From Flavobacterium sp. (GTDB lineage: Bacteria; Bacteroidota; Bacteroidia; Flavobacteriales; Flavobacteriaceae): a DNA stretch of 64,000 nt. The number at the start of each line of letters is the position of its first letter. Positions within the stretch are counted from its first letter, which is position 1. Positions 8,620-17,621 of the stretch are shown here, one piece after another. The translations under genes and the position numbers were made by a program. The DNA lies in the NCBI GenBank assembly GCA_014379405.1, contig JACMLU010000012.1:124001-188000 (forward strand), written 5' to 3'. Below the pieces are notes generated by a model. That model made no database searches, was not told where the DNA came from, and was given only the letters and a program-made list of their open reading frames with translations.

Positions 8620-9570
8620 ATGGAAAACAAAAAAATAATCACAGTATTTGGAGCCACTGGTGCTCAAGGAGGAGGTTTGGTCAAAGCTATTTTGGCAGAT
8701 AAAAACAGTGACTTTTCAGTAAGGGCGGTAACGAGAAATGCCAATTCTGAAAAAGCAAAAGCGTTGGCACAATTAGGTGCACAGATTGTAGCAGCGGATA
8801 TTGATGACGTTCAAAGTATAAAAAAAGCATTAGAAGGTACTTATGGCGCTTACTTTGTCACTTTTTTTTGGGAACATTTCTCCGTCGAAAAAGAACAACA
8901 AGAAGTAGCCAACTTTATTAAAGCTGCAAAAGAAGCGCATCTAAAACACGTTATTTGGTCCACATTGGAAGATACCCGAAACTGGATGGCTCTAGACGAC
9001 AACAGAATGCCAACCTTGCAAGGAAAATACAAAGTACCACACTTTGACGGCAAAGGCGAAGCGGATAAATTCTTTACTGATGCGGGCTTGCCTACAACAT
9101 TTTTAAGGACTTCGTTTTACTGGGATAATTTAATCCATTTTGGTATGGGCCCCAAAAAAGGGGAAGACGGTAATTACTATATCACTTTGCCTATGGATGA
9201 TAAAAAATTGGCAGGAATTGCTGCAGAAGATATTGGCAAATGTGCCTATGGAATATTCAAAAAAGGAAGCGAAACCATTGGAAAAACAATTGGTATTGCT
9301 GGCGAAAAATTAAACGGAGCTGAAATGGCAGAAAAACTCTCCAATGCTATGGGAATAAACGTGAATTACAATAATGTAAGTCCCGAAACCTATCGAAGTT
9401 TTGGTTTTCCAGGAGCCGATGATTTGGGAAATATGTTCCAGTTCAAAAGAGACTTCAACGCCGACTTTAATGGAGCGAGAAATGAAAAAGTTTCAATGGA
9501 ATTAAACCCAAAATTGCAAAATTTTGATCAATGGCTTTCCAAAAATAAATCCCAGATTCCTGTGGATTAA
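8620..9570 (+). CDS. NmrA-like NAD(P)-binding oxidoreductase
   Basis: An atypical short-chain dehydrogenase of the NmrA/HSCARG group, 316 residues from ATG 8620 (MENKKIITVFGATG). An in-frame ATG at 8551 would add 23 residues that do not belong to the family, so 8620 is preferred. GATGAQGGG at residues 11-19 is the dinucleotide-binding loop; ATG..G..GG with a nearby arginine (AVTRNANS) suggests NADP(H). Relatives act as redox sensors or quinone/isoflavone-type reductases. The last 55 codons and about 230 bases downstream are repeated at 10557-10955. A hairpin terminator follows. Confidence 0.88.
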   Translation: MENKKIITVFGATGAQGGGLVKAILADKNSDFSVRAVTRNANSEKAKALAQLGAQIVAADIDDVQSIKKALEGTYGAYFVTFFWEHFSVEKEQQEVANFIKAAKEAHLKHVIWSTLEDTRNWMALDDNRMPTLQGKYKVPHFDGKGEADKFFTDAGLPTTFLRTSFYWDNLIHFGMGPKKGEDGNYYITLPMDDKKLAGIAAEDIGKCAYGIFKKGSETIGKTIGIAGEKLNGAEMAEKLSNAMGINVNYNNVSPETYRSFGFPGADDLGNMFQFKRDFNADFNGARNEKVSMELNPKLQNFDQWLSKNKSQIPVD

Positions 9571-9614
9571 AGCAATTAATACTTCGAAATAAAAACGGTT
9601 CCAAACAAAATAAT

Positions 9615-9645
9615 TCCCTAATTGCAGCTGCAGTTAGGGATTTTT
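9615..9645 (+). terminator. Terminator after the NmrA-type gene
   Basis: TCCCTAA and TTAGGGA enclose the self-complementary GCAGCTGC core, followed by TTTTT. A diverged copy of the same terminator is at 10780-10811. Confidence 0.8.
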
Positions 9646-9883
9646 ACAGGCTGTTAATAGTTAAAATTTTATAAGAAATAAAATCGTTTTTTGGTGGTTT
9701 GCAATCAGAATTGTATGTATTTGAAATGAAATAACGCATGACGTTTGTCACTACAATCTACCAAAATTGGAGGACTTTGCGTGATTTTGTAACACATATA
9801 AATGAGTTATAAGCAACTCATTGGGATGCGAACATTTATATTTTTAATTCTTAGATAAGAGACAACCAATAAAAATAAATGAA

Positions 9884-10552
9884 ATGAATAAATCTACATT
9901 ATTAATAGCAGGAATCGCCTCTGGATTATTGCTTAACTCTTGTTCAAACAAGGAGAATAATAAAAATACAGACACGAATCTTAATGACTCCATTAAAGAA
10001 ACATTTTCAATAGCGAATCTGGTAGAGGAAGTCAAAACTGTTCCTGACTCAGTCATCGAATATCTTCATGCACAACACCACTCTCATAAGGTACTTGAAA
10101 GAAGGACTATCCCAATAGGTTATGAAACTTCCAACATGAAATATTGGAAGAATTATGTCAAAAAAGTTGAGGAGCTGCCTGTTATTAATCCTGGTCCTGG
10201 CGAGTATGTTCATGTGATGGAAGGTCAAAAAAACGGATACCAAAACCTGGTAATTGGCATTACTGAAACATTTCCAGGTGGAGCTCCACCTATGCATACA
10301 CACGAAGGAGAAGAATCTCATGTGCTTCTGGAAGGAGAAATACTATATGCAATGGGTGATACCATATTTACCGTAAAAGCCCCATACATAATTAATATCC
10401 CTCCTATGGTACCGCATGCATTTAAAAACATTGGAAAAAAAACGGCAAATCTTGTGGTGATATTTCCAACTAACGTTTGGAAATATGATGTTGTTGATTA
10501 TTTCCCCTTTGATAAAAAAGAAAATAAAAATTTGCATAACCATAAACATTAG
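9884..10552 (+). CDS. Cupin-domain lipoprotein
   Basis: A 222-residue secreted lipoprotein with a single cupin barrel. The signal peptide MNKSTLLIAGIASGLLLNS is followed by Cys20 and an Asn/Lys-rich linker. The cupin motif 1 HTHEGEESHVLLEGE lies in the second half, with a motif 2 region PPMVPHAFKN after it, giving the usual His, His, Glu, His metal ligands. Substrate is unknown. The gene lies between two copies of the NmrA 3' segment (9407 onward and 10557 onward), so it may have arrived together with that duplication. The stop codon is only five bases before the start of the second copy. Confidence 0.8.
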   Translation: MNKSTLLIAGIASGLLLNSCSNKENNKNTDTNLNDSIKETFSIANLVEEVKTVPDSVIEYLHAQHHSHKVLERRTIPIGYETSNMKYWKNYVKKVEELPVINPGPGEYVHVMEGQKNGYQNLVIGITETFPGGAPPMHTHEGEESHVLLEGEILYAMGDTIFTVKAPYIINIPPMVPHAFKNIGKKTANLVVIFPTNVWKYDVVDYFPFDKKENKNLHNHKH

Positions 10553-10556
10553 CAAA

Positions 10557-10721
10557 ATTCCGGGAACTGATGATTTGGAAAACATATTCCAGTTCAAAAG
10601 AGATTTCAATACCGACTTTAATGGAACGAGAAATGAAAAAGTTTCAATGGAATTAAACCCAAAATTGCAAAATTTTGATCAATGGCTTTCCAAAAATGCA
10701 TCCCAGATTCCTGTGGATTAA
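10557..10721 (+). pseudogene. 3' fragment of a second NmrA-type gene
   Basis: Translation reads IPGTDDLENIFQFKRDFN to LSKNASQIPVD and then stops, matching the last 55 residues of the NmrA protein encoded at 8620-9570 with a handful of substitutions. No start or upstream part of the gene exists; the copy begins directly after the cupin stop codon. The similarity continues past the stop through the terminator and to about 10955, so it is a DNA-level duplication of roughly 390 bp. It is unlikely to be translated. Confidence 0.85.
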
Positions 10722-10779
10722 AATAATTGATAACCCGTCTTGACCTTCGAAATAAAAAAACTGTTTCCAAACCATAGAC

Positions 10780-10811
10780 TCCCTAATTGCAGTAGCGGTT
10801 AGGGATTTTTT
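10780..10811 (+). terminator. Duplicated terminator
   Basis: TCCCTAA pairs with TTAGGGA and is followed by TTTTT. It is the diverged twin of 9615-9645. The inner bases have changed (gcagtagcgg) while the outer stem is kept. Confidence 0.7.
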
Positions 10812-10948
10812 ATGAGTGTTTGGTGGCTGATAAATTTGTAAGAAATAAAATCGTTTTTAGAGGGTTAGTGATTGGATTTTTATATATTTGATAAAGAATA
10901 AAGTATGAATACAAACATAGACATCTATCTCAAAATTGGAGGCTTTGT

Positions 10949-11854
10949 ATGATTCAATCGTACACATTACAAGTTAAAAAACATTTTATGGACGAAAGAG
11001 TAAAATACTTGAAAGAATTACGAAACGCTTATAAAACTAAAGATATTGTCACTCAATTATCTGACTTCAAGATGATAACTAATTCATTGTTCAAACTGAC
11101 TCAAAGTTTATTTGACAACAATGAGAAATTCAAATATTTTTATACAGAATTAGAAAATAAATATTTCAGGTATGGCATTGCAAATCAAAGTATTGCAAAA
11201 TTAATGGGCGGGAATAAATTTAAATTAATTGAACTTGATATAAAAATAACCGACCTATTTTCTATTTTTAGTCTCACCAGAATGCAAATTGAATCGTATG
11301 CTTTAATGTTTTATCTATTTTACGAAGGTGTAACTGCAACTGAAAAAGATTTTAGATACGATATTTATAAACTAAACGGGTTAATAAAACAAAGTAAATT
11401 CAAAGTTAAAACAGAAATAAGCATTGGAAAAAAAAATAAAATATTAGAAGAAATAGAAACAATTAAACAAAAAATAACTCAATATGAAACTTTTAAAAAT
11501 TCTTCTGAAAAGCAACAAAAAGAAATGTTAAATCCAAAAAAAGCAATGCTTAATTTATCCAGAGAATTACTTACAAAAAGTGGTCTCGAATCAAGCAGAA
11601 TAGATGAAATGTGGGCTCTGTATTCAAATTATGCACATAGTGAATATATCAGTGATAGACAATTTAATTCAATTTATAAAATTAATAAATCAACATTAGA
11701 AGAAACTATTTTGGCTTTAAATATAAATTCAATAATTACGGCTAAACTGTGTATTTTTCTGTGCAACTCATTTGAAGGTGTAATGAAAAAGTATAATGAA
11801 CTAGATACAAAAGAACGAGTTCATATAGAAATTTGGAACAAGATGTATAATTAA
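10949..11854 (+). CDS. Unrecognised helical protein
   Basis: A 301-residue, mostly alpha-helical, Lys-rich cytoplasmic protein that I cannot assign to a family with confidence. The segment MWALYSNYAHSEYIS (about residues 226-240) resembles conserved asparagine/histidine motifs in HEPN-like and DUF5677-like proteins, but this is only suggestive. No signal peptide or membrane helix is evident. ATG 10949 follows a good GGAGG, and both lie in the duplicated segment derived from the NmrA downstream region. An alternative start is the ATG at 10988 (MDERVKYLKELRNAY). Codon use is very A/T-rich. It begins the accessory stretch that runs to about 14.5 kb. Confidence 0.6.
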   Translation: MIQSYTLQVKKHFMDERVKYLKELRNAYKTKDIVTQLSDFKMITNSLFKLTQSLFDNNEKFKYFYTELENKYFRYGIANQSIAKLMGGNKFKLIELDIKITDLFSIFSLTRMQIESYALMFYLFYEGVTATEKDFRYDIYKLNGLIKQSKFKVKTEISIGKKNKILEEIETIKQKITQYETFKNSSEKQQKEMLNPKKAMLNLSRELLTKSGLESSRIDEMWALYSNYAHSEYISDRQFNSIYKINKSTLEETILALNINSIITAKLCIFLCNSFEGVMKKYNELDTKERVHIEIWNKMYN

Positions 11855-12012
11855 AACTTTTACTAAAAGCCGTTTGGCAATATTTGGGCAATGTCATAAT
11901 GGAAAGTTATTTTGCATTTGGGATGATTTGGCAAATCCGAATAATGAGCATAATTTAACCCCAAACCTTTTAACAAGTGAACGATAACGGTAATTACTCC
12001 AACACTCACACT

Positions 12013-12645
12013 ATGAAACAACTTATTTATTTCGCGTTATTAATTCCATTTATAACTTTTGCACAGCGTAACTATCTCGACGAAGGCAATAAACTACTAA
12101 GTCAAAATAAAAATAAGGAAGCGGAGGAAATCTTTAAAGAAGCGCTAAATTCAGAAAAATATAATTTAATTTATCAAACCCAACTTGGGTTATCTTTAAT
12201 AAATCAAAAAAAATATAGTGAAGCTGAAAAACAACTTGAAAAAGTCTTGTCTAAAGATCCGAACAATACTGCAGCACTTTGGTATTCAGGAATTAATAAT
12301 TTTCAAAATGCAAAAAACTTTAGAAAAGCGGTTATGTATTTTGAAAAAGCTTATCCTTTCATTTCTAAGTCTTCGCCACAGTTTTTTGCTGTCAACTTCT
12401 TTATTGGAAAATCATATAGAAACTTGTTATATACTGAAGGTTTAACTTACGAAGAGACGAGTCGAATGCTTGAAACTTCAAAAGAATACATTAGACTTCA
12501 ACCTAGTGCAAGCGATGCAGATCAATTTATTTCTTTTATAAAATATGTTGAAGAAAATCGATTTCCATCAAATGTAAAAAAGTGGAGAGTCATAAATGAA
12601 AATGATCCGGAGGAATTGATAAACAAAGAATTGGAAAGAAAGTAG
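12013..12645 (+). CDS. Secreted tetratricopeptide-repeat protein
   Basis: From ATG 12013 the product has about 210 residues, beginning with the cleavable signal peptide MKQLIYFALLIPFITFAQ. An upstream ATG at 11977 would place extra polar residues before the signal and is less likely. Several TPR-like helical pairs follow: YLDEGNKLLSQNKNKEAEEI, LGLSLINQKKYSEAEKQLEK and KAVMYFEKAYPF. It is presumably periplasmic and involved in protein-protein contacts; no enzyme motif is seen. It lies in the run of small same-strand accessory genes, with loose 70-150 base spacers and no clear shared promoter. Confidence 0.7.
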   Translation: MKQLIYFALLIPFITFAQRNYLDEGNKLLSQNKNKEAEEIFKEALNSEKYNLIYQTQLGLSLINQKKYSEAEKQLEKVLSKDPNNTAALWYSGINNFQNAKNFRKAVMYFEKAYPFISKSSPQFFAVNFFIGKSYRNLLYTEGLTYEETSRMLETSKEYIRLQPSASDADQFISFIKYVEENRFPSNVKKWRVINENDPEELINKELERK

Positions 12646-12715
12646 TAACTACTTCGCTGCAATACCATAACATTAGCATTTAGGATAAGACGACAGAAAC
12701 ACAAACTATAAGAAA

Positions 12716-13228
12716 ATGAACAACGAAATTTTATACACGGAAAGACAAAAGTTTAAGCAATGGTGGTTGTGGTTTATTCTGTTGGGGATTAATGGACTGT
12801 TTTTGTTTGGAGTATTTAAACAAATTATCGGTGGACAACAATTTGGCGACAAACCAATGAGTAACTTAGAACTTTTAATAGCTACAGGATCAACCATTAT
12901 CTTGACAATTTTGTTTGTAAACTTTCGCCTTGACACAGCAATTAAAAAAGACGGAATATATGTTCGCTTTTTTCCATTTCACTTGAAGTTCAAACATTAC
13001 ACTTGGGACAAACTGACCAAATCATTTGTTAGACAATATTCACCAATTACTGAATACGGTGGTTGGGGTTTACGACTTGGACTTTTTGGAAATGGTACAG
13101 CCTATAATGTTTCAGGCAACAAAGGTTTACAACTTGAATTTACAGACACCAAAAAAATACTTATTGGAACGAACAAGCCAGACGAACTGACCGAAACACT
13201 TATCAAAATTGGACAATTAAAACAATAA
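12716..13228 (+). CDS. Two-helix membrane protein with PH-like C-terminal domain
   Basis: A 170-residue protein. It has two hydrophobic helices (about residues 17-36 and 52-72) separated by a short loop, then a beta-rich region RLDTAIKKDGIYVRFFPF to the end. The part LGLFGNGTAYNVSGNKGLQL followed by GTNKPDEL resembles small bacterial PH-like (DUF6141-type) proteins. Function is unknown. It starts at ATG 12716, just after a run of A residues, without a Shine-Dalgarno sequence. It is one member of the accessory gene string. Confidence 0.6.
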   Translation: MNNEILYTERQKFKQWWLWFILLGINGLFLFGVFKQIIGGQQFGDKPMSNLELLIATGSTIILTILFVNFRLDTAIKKDGIYVRFFPFHLKFKHYTWDKLTKSFVRQYSPITEYGGWGLRLGLFGNGTAYNVSGNKGLQLEFTDTKKILIGTNKPDELTETLIKIGQLKQ

Positions 13229-13238
13229 CGAAAACCAC

Positions 13239-13298
13239 AGACGTTTCGGATATGTATAAACTTATCTTATTGTGTTGGATGGCGCAGTTTTGCAAACT
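13239..13298 (+). repeat. Direct repeat, left copy
   Basis: Begins AGACGTTTCGGATATG and ends GCAGTTTTGCAAACT. A matching sequence lies at 14107-14188, so the two copies bracket the lipoprotein gene between them. The right end is close to self-complementary (GCGCAGTT with AACTTG). Confidence 0.65.
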
Positions 13299-13360
13299 TG
13301 AACAAAAATTCAACGGAAAAATTAAACTGGACAATTAAAGGCTTCGCAACAATCAAAATT

Positions 13361-14101
13361 ATGTATATGAAATTTAGAACAATAATTTTAATTCTTTTTA
13401 CTTCAATTTTAGCTAATTGTGACAGAGATAATGTTAATTTAACAAATGCTGGAATTAGCACAAGATTGCATGGAAAATTTTCGGATTTTAATAAAAATCC
13501 TGCATCAAATGTTATAATAAAAGTTGGAGAATATAAAGAAACAGGTGGTGCAACTTATCCAAGTGGTTTTGGGAGTACAAAAATGGAATTTATACAATTT
13601 GTAAAAGAAGTTTATACAGATAATCAGGGGAATTACGACTTTACATTTCAAACAACTGGTAAGGGAAATTTTTATAGAATAGAAATAGGAGAATTTACAA
13701 AACCAAATGAACCACAATTACTTTGGCAGCCCTTTACTTATGATTTATCTGAATCTAATGATAATTCAAAAATAATTGGAAAAGAACTAGAATTAAATAA
13801 TATAAATTTATATAATTTATTCCCTTGTGATGTAAATATACAATTAAATAACATTCAAATTTTCCCAATTACACCGAGCCATAACAAAACATTGTATTAT
13901 AATTTATCCAAAATAAATTCAAATCAAAATACAACTGCAAGAATTTATATTGATAAATATCAAACACAAATTTTTGAACTTTTTAGAGTAAAACCAAATG
14001 GGATTCGTCAAAAAGCAAGCTATACATTTCCCGCGAGTAATGTTGAAATGTTAACAGTACAAAATATTATTGTGAATGAAATAGATTTTGTTGATATATA
14101 A
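13361..14101 (+). CDS. Putative lipoprotein of unknown function
   Basis: About 245 residues from ATG 13361 or 13367 (MKFRTIILILFTSILAN then Cys). An earlier in-frame ATG at 13298 falls in the flanking direct repeat and is rejected. After the lipid-anchored Cys the protein looks like a beta-sandwich: LHGKFSDFNKNPASNVIIKV resembles carboxypeptidase-regulatory-like or transthyretin-like domains common in Bacteroidetes surface proteins. The rest is Asn/Ile-rich. The coding sequence is extremely A/T-rich and is bracketed by direct repeats, suggesting it moves or duplicates as a unit. Confidence 0.6.
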   Translation: MYMKFRTIILILFTSILANCDRDNVNLTNAGISTRLHGKFSDFNKNPASNVIIKVGEYKETGGATYPSGFGSTKMEFIQFVKEVYTDNQGNYDFTFQTTGKGNFYRIEIGEFTKPNEPQLLWQPFTYDLSESNDNSKIIGKELELNNINLYNLFPCDVNIQLNNIQIFPITPSHNKTLYYNLSKINSNQNTTARIYIDKYQTQIFELFRVKPNGIRQKASYTFPASNVEMLTVQNIIVNEIDFVDI

Positions 14102-14106
14102 AACCC

Positions 14107-14188
14107 AGACGTTTCGGATATGCAATAAACCTAGACATTTCAGATATATATAAAGTTTCTCTTGTTGGCTAGCGAAGTTTTGCAAACT
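14107..14188 (+). repeat. Direct repeat, right copies
   Basis: AGACGTTTCGGATATG at 14107-14122, then a second version AGACATTTCAGATATATA from 14133, continuing to GCGAAGTTTTGCAAACT ending at 14188. The second version aligns along its length with 13239-13298. Confidence 0.65.
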
Positions 14189-14260
14189 GTGCCCACAAAC
14201 GAGAGCAGACAAAACCACCTTATCCCAATAACATCCAATCAGAAATGAAAATTTCTAATA

Positions 14261-14464
14261 ATGAGAAAAATAATTTTAGCTTTTTTATTGACAATGACCC
14301 TCGGGAACTTTATAGTTCTTGTGATGGCAATTACAAACCAATCGGAATTTTTAAATCAGTACAGATTGGTCATTGGCATTTCGTTTCTAATGTTTGGCGG
14401 TTTTTTGAGACAACATTTAATACACAATACTAAAATAGCAAAAGAACAAACCATAAAAAATTGA
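14261..14464 (+). CDS. Small two-helix membrane protein
   Basis: A 67-residue protein with two hydrophobic segments, MRKIILAFLLTMTLGNFIVL and YRLVIGISFLMFGGFL, and a Lys-rich tail. The overlapping frame starting at 14245 has no such structure and was set aside. No family was recognised. It is the last of the accessory string. Confidence 0.45.
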   Translation: MRKIILAFLLTMTLGNFIVLVMAITNQSEFLNQYRLVIGISFLMFGGFLRQHLIHNTKIAKEQTIKN

Positions 14465-14529
14465 ACGCACTCGTGCCTACAAACATATTACCCTCCTAAT
14501 CAATAAATAAACTTTTAGAATTATCATTT

Positions 14530-15618
14530 ATGAATATTTTTTCAAAATACATCCTGGCGTTACTGTTTGCATTGATTTGCCTAACTTCTTTTAGCCAACT
14601 GCAAGTAAAGCCCAACAACAAGAATATCACCTATATGGGAAGAGTGGCCCTAAACGAAGAATCGGCAACTTTTTACTGGCCGGGTAGTTATGCCACGATT
14701 AATTTCTTCGGCACAAGCATAAAAGCCACTATGCAATCTCTCCATGAGGATGGCTTTTTTTATGCCATTGTAGATAACGATGCGACAAAAGCGTTTAAAT
14801 TTGGCTCGGATAACACAAAAAAAACGGTTACCTTGGCAGACAACCTTCCGGACGGTAAGCATTCGTTGCAACTGTATAAACTGTCCAACAACACCTCGGC
14901 GAATATTTTGTATGGTTTTGAAATTGGTGGAAAGGCAAAACTGAGCAAACCTTCAAAGTTGCCCAAACGAAAAATCGAGTTTTACGGAAATTCCATTACT
15001 GCCGGACATGGCGTGGACGTACCGACAGGAATGAAGGAATCCGGAATACCAGAGTATTTCAACAACTATTACACCTATGCCGCCTTGACTGCCAGACATT
15101 TAAACGCACAATCCTCCATCGTGGCAAGGAGTGGCATCGGTATTATGGTCAGCTGGTTTCCAGAAATTATGCCTGAAATCTATGACCGCCTAGATTCTTC
15201 CGATCCCAACAGCAAATGGGATTTCAGCCAATACACGCCAGATGTCGTCGTGATCAACTTATTCCAAAATGATTATTGGCTCACCAACAATCCAAATCAC
15301 GAACAATTTAAACGAAGGTTTGGAACGACAAAACCGACAGAAGACTTTATCATAAAATCCTACCAAGATTTTGTTGCCAGCATTCGAGTTAAATATCCCA
15401 AAGCCCATATTATTTGTGCCTTGGGCAACATGAATGCCACGGAAACCGGATCAAAATGGCCGGGATATATCGAAAAAGCCATTGCTGGATTGAACGACGG
15501 GAAAATATATTCCGTTTTCTTTCCGTACAAAAACACTCCCGGCCATCCCAATAAAATGGAGCAACAGGCAATGGCTGATCAATTGATTCGCTTTATTGAC
15601 AAAAAGGTGAAATGGTAA
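14530..15618 (+). CDS. Secreted CE2-type SGNH carbohydrate esterase
   Basis: A 362-residue exported hydrolase predicted to remove acetyl groups from plant or other polysaccharides. The signal peptide is MNIFSKYILALLFALICLTSF. Residues about 25-135 form the jelly-roll domain typical of carbohydrate esterase family 2, and the SGNH catalytic domain follows. Ser155 lies in FYGNSITAGHG, the oxyanion-type motif is LFQNDYW, and the catalytic His339 is in PGHPNKMEQQ. The usual extra aspartate before that histidine is absent, as in CE2 enzymes, which use a Ser-His dyad. No other polysaccharide-use genes are adjacent. Confidence 0.85.
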   Translation: MNIFSKYILALLFALICLTSFSQLQVKPNNKNITYMGRVALNEESATFYWPGSYATINFFGTSIKATMQSLHEDGFFYAIVDNDATKAFKFGSDNTKKTVTLADNLPDGKHSLQLYKLSNNTSANILYGFEIGGKAKLSKPSKLPKRKIEFYGNSITAGHGVDVPTGMKESGIPEYFNNYYTYAALTARHLNAQSSIVARSGIGIMVSWFPEIMPEIYDRLDSSDPNSKWDFSQYTPDVVVINLFQNDYWLTNNPNHEQFKRRFGTTKPTEDFIIKSYQDFVASIRVKYPKAHIICALGNMNATETGSKWPGYIEKAIAGLNDGKIYSVFFPYKNTPGHPNKMEQQAMADQLIRFIDKKVKW

Positions 15619-15710
15619 GTTTAAAGCGTCGAAAGGAATAGCCAGAAAATGAGAGCGAAAAAGACCCGCTTTTCCTTAAACTAATTAGGGTATGCTATTC
15701 ATTTATAAGT

Positions 15711-17483
15711 TTAAATCACGCCCATTTTCTGCATCAAAAAAGTGGCACTTTTGTTTTGACAAATGCCGTTTCGGAGTTTGTAATCAAAATACAATTCGTT
15801 GTCCCGAATTTCCACTTCAAAACATTGGTTGGTCAAGATTTCGGGATAGGCATTGGTCGTCAGGCAAACTTCGATGTCGTGGGTGGCAATGGCGCCAATG
15901 GCTTTTTGGGCAATAATCTTTTTCACCACTTCAATCGTGCCGTTGCGCTTGTCATCGGAGTTGGTGCCGCGCAAGATTTCGTCCAACAAGACAAAAGCCG
16001 GTTTTTCTTCCAAGACGTCCATGATTTGTTTCAAACGTTTAATTTCGGCAAAAAAGTAAGATTCACTGTCGGACAAAGAATCGGACAATCTCATCGAAAC
16101 CAACACTGGCAAAGGATGAACACTGGCTTTCGAAGCGCAAACCACGGAACCAATACCTCCAAGAACCATATTGATACCCAAACTTCTTAAAAAAGTACTT
16201 TTCCCCGACATATTAGAACCTGTCAAAATCACAAATGATTGGGGATAAAAATGGGTGTCGTTCCCTACCCTGCTCACTGGATTCAACAACGGATGCCCCA
16301 AATCCGAAAACCCAATTTTATACTCGGAATTGATTTCAGGAAAAACAAAATCGGGATTGTTGTGCGCCAAATTGGCCAAACTGTTCAACATTTCAAATGC
16401 GCCAATCACGTCCATCCAGCCTTCCAATTCCGTCGAATAGTTTTCCTTCCATTTCAAGAGTGCTTTCAAAACGTGGATGTGGTATAAAAAAGTACCATTA
16501 AACAAAGTGGCCACAACAAGATTCCCAACAGTATCCATGCTCGAAAACAACTCCGACAACGCCTTCAAATGTTGGCTGGCTTTCGCATTCTTGAAAAACA
16601 ACTGCTGTTGCAAATCATTGAGTTTTTTGGATTGAAAGGTTTCGGTTTCAATTTGCTGTACCAATAGACTGTATTGTTTTATGATATTGTCAATATTCTC
16701 CGCTTGGGCAATTTCGGCTTTAATTCTCTTGATCGCTATCCCCAAAACCATTGTGTTGGCAATAAAAACATAGGACAAATAGGCAAGTAAAACGATTTTG
16801 TCGGTTATAAAATAAGCTATCAAAAGTCCCAAAAACAAGGCCGGCATCACATAAGAAAGCGTTAGTAACACTTTCGATAAAGGAGTTTTTTTAATTCTAT
16901 TCCAATGCAATAGCGAATCATAAGCGATTTTGGAATCCTGGCTGATGCTAGCCAAAGCCAAAAATTCTTGACGCCAATCGATCTTGGTTTTGAGTTCGTT
17001 TATGGCTTCTTGGTTTTCAAGAATGGCCTCGTTGTCATTTAAGGTCAACAATTGGTTGGCCAATGTTTTTTTTCCAATAAAAGTCGCCGTCCGGTTCAGG
17101 TTTTGAAAGAGGGAATGTTCACCAAAAATATCCAGGTCATACGCATACGGATGATGAAAATCATTGAATTCAACCCCGTTTTCAAAAGGGATTTTTTCTC
17201 TTTTTAGATAAGAAATCTCGTTTTGGTTGATTTTTAAAAGTGCCGAAGTCAATTGCTTTTGAAAAGACAAACTAGAATGAATCCGCATCAAAAAAACAAA
17301 GCAGACAAAAGACAAAAAAGCGGAAACCACGTAACCCATTTGGCTCGTCTTGATATAATAAAACAAGAAAAACAAACAAGCAAAAACACTTAAAAGGCGT
17401 AAAATACTGATAGTATTGTACTTGGTATTAATTTTTTCTAAAGCTTCTGTATACTGGGCAACCTTATTTTGATAGAGATCCAT
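15711..17483 (-). CDS. Membrane-anchored MutS-family ATPase
   Basis: A 590-residue protein with the MutS-type ATPase at its C terminus and no mismatch-recognition domain. Near the N terminus are two close membrane helices (about residues 28-65), and another hydrophobic pair lies around residues 215-255. The helical lever region follows, then Walker A GSNMSGKSTF (about 421-430), the SDSESYFFAEI region, Walker B FVLLDEILRGTNSDD and the ATHD switch. This architecture defines the little-studied MutS-related membrane proteins common in Bacteroidetes; it is probably not a canonical mismatch repair enzyme. The gene is convergent with the CE2 esterase. Confidence 0.85.
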   Translation of the reverse strand: MDLYQNKVAQYTEALEKINTKYNTISILRLLSVFACLFFLFYYIKTSQMGYVVSAFLSFVCFVFLMRIHSSLSFQKQLTSALLKINQNEISYLKREKIPFENGVEFNDFHHPYAYDLDIFGEHSLFQNLNRTATFIGKKTLANQLLTLNDNEAILENQEAINELKTKIDWRQEFLALASISQDSKIAYDSLLHWNRIKKTPLSKVLLTLSYVMPALFLGLLIAYFITDKIVLLAYLSYVFIANTMVLGIAIKRIKAEIAQAENIDNIIKQYSLLVQQIETETFQSKKLNDLQQQLFFKNAKASQHLKALSELFSSMDTVGNLVVATLFNGTFLYHIHVLKALLKWKENYSTELEGWMDVIGAFEMLNSLANLAHNNPDFVFPEINSEYKIGFSDLGHPLLNPVSRVGNDTHFYPQSFVILTGSNMSGKSTFLRSLGINMVLGGIGSVVCASKASVHPLPVLVSMRLSDSLSDSESYFFAEIKRLKQIMDVLEEKPAFVLLDEILRGTNSDDKRNGTIEVVKKIIAQKAIGAIATHDIEVCLTTNAYPEILTNQCFEVEIRDNELYFDYKLRNGICQNKSATFLMQKMGVI

Positions 17484-17621
17484 TTATATAATTTCAATGA
17501 GAGACAAAGATAGGTCGCATTATATTTAAAACGGTTACAAATTGAAGTACAAAATTAACGAACTGAACCGTTTTATTGAATTGTTGTCAAAATAACTGGA
17601 CAATAGCATTTATTTTTTTAG

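Noticed and set aside
14245..14433. Alternative frame overlapping the small membrane protein
   Set aside because: No hydrophobic pattern or plausible start context compared with the 14261 frame.
10949..14465. Chromosomal integron cassette array
   Set aside because: No integrase, no canonical attC consensus ends; only one clear pair of direct repeats.
15756..16190. Long reading frame antisense to the MutS-like gene
   Set aside because: No family features; it is the shadow of a strongly biased coding strand.
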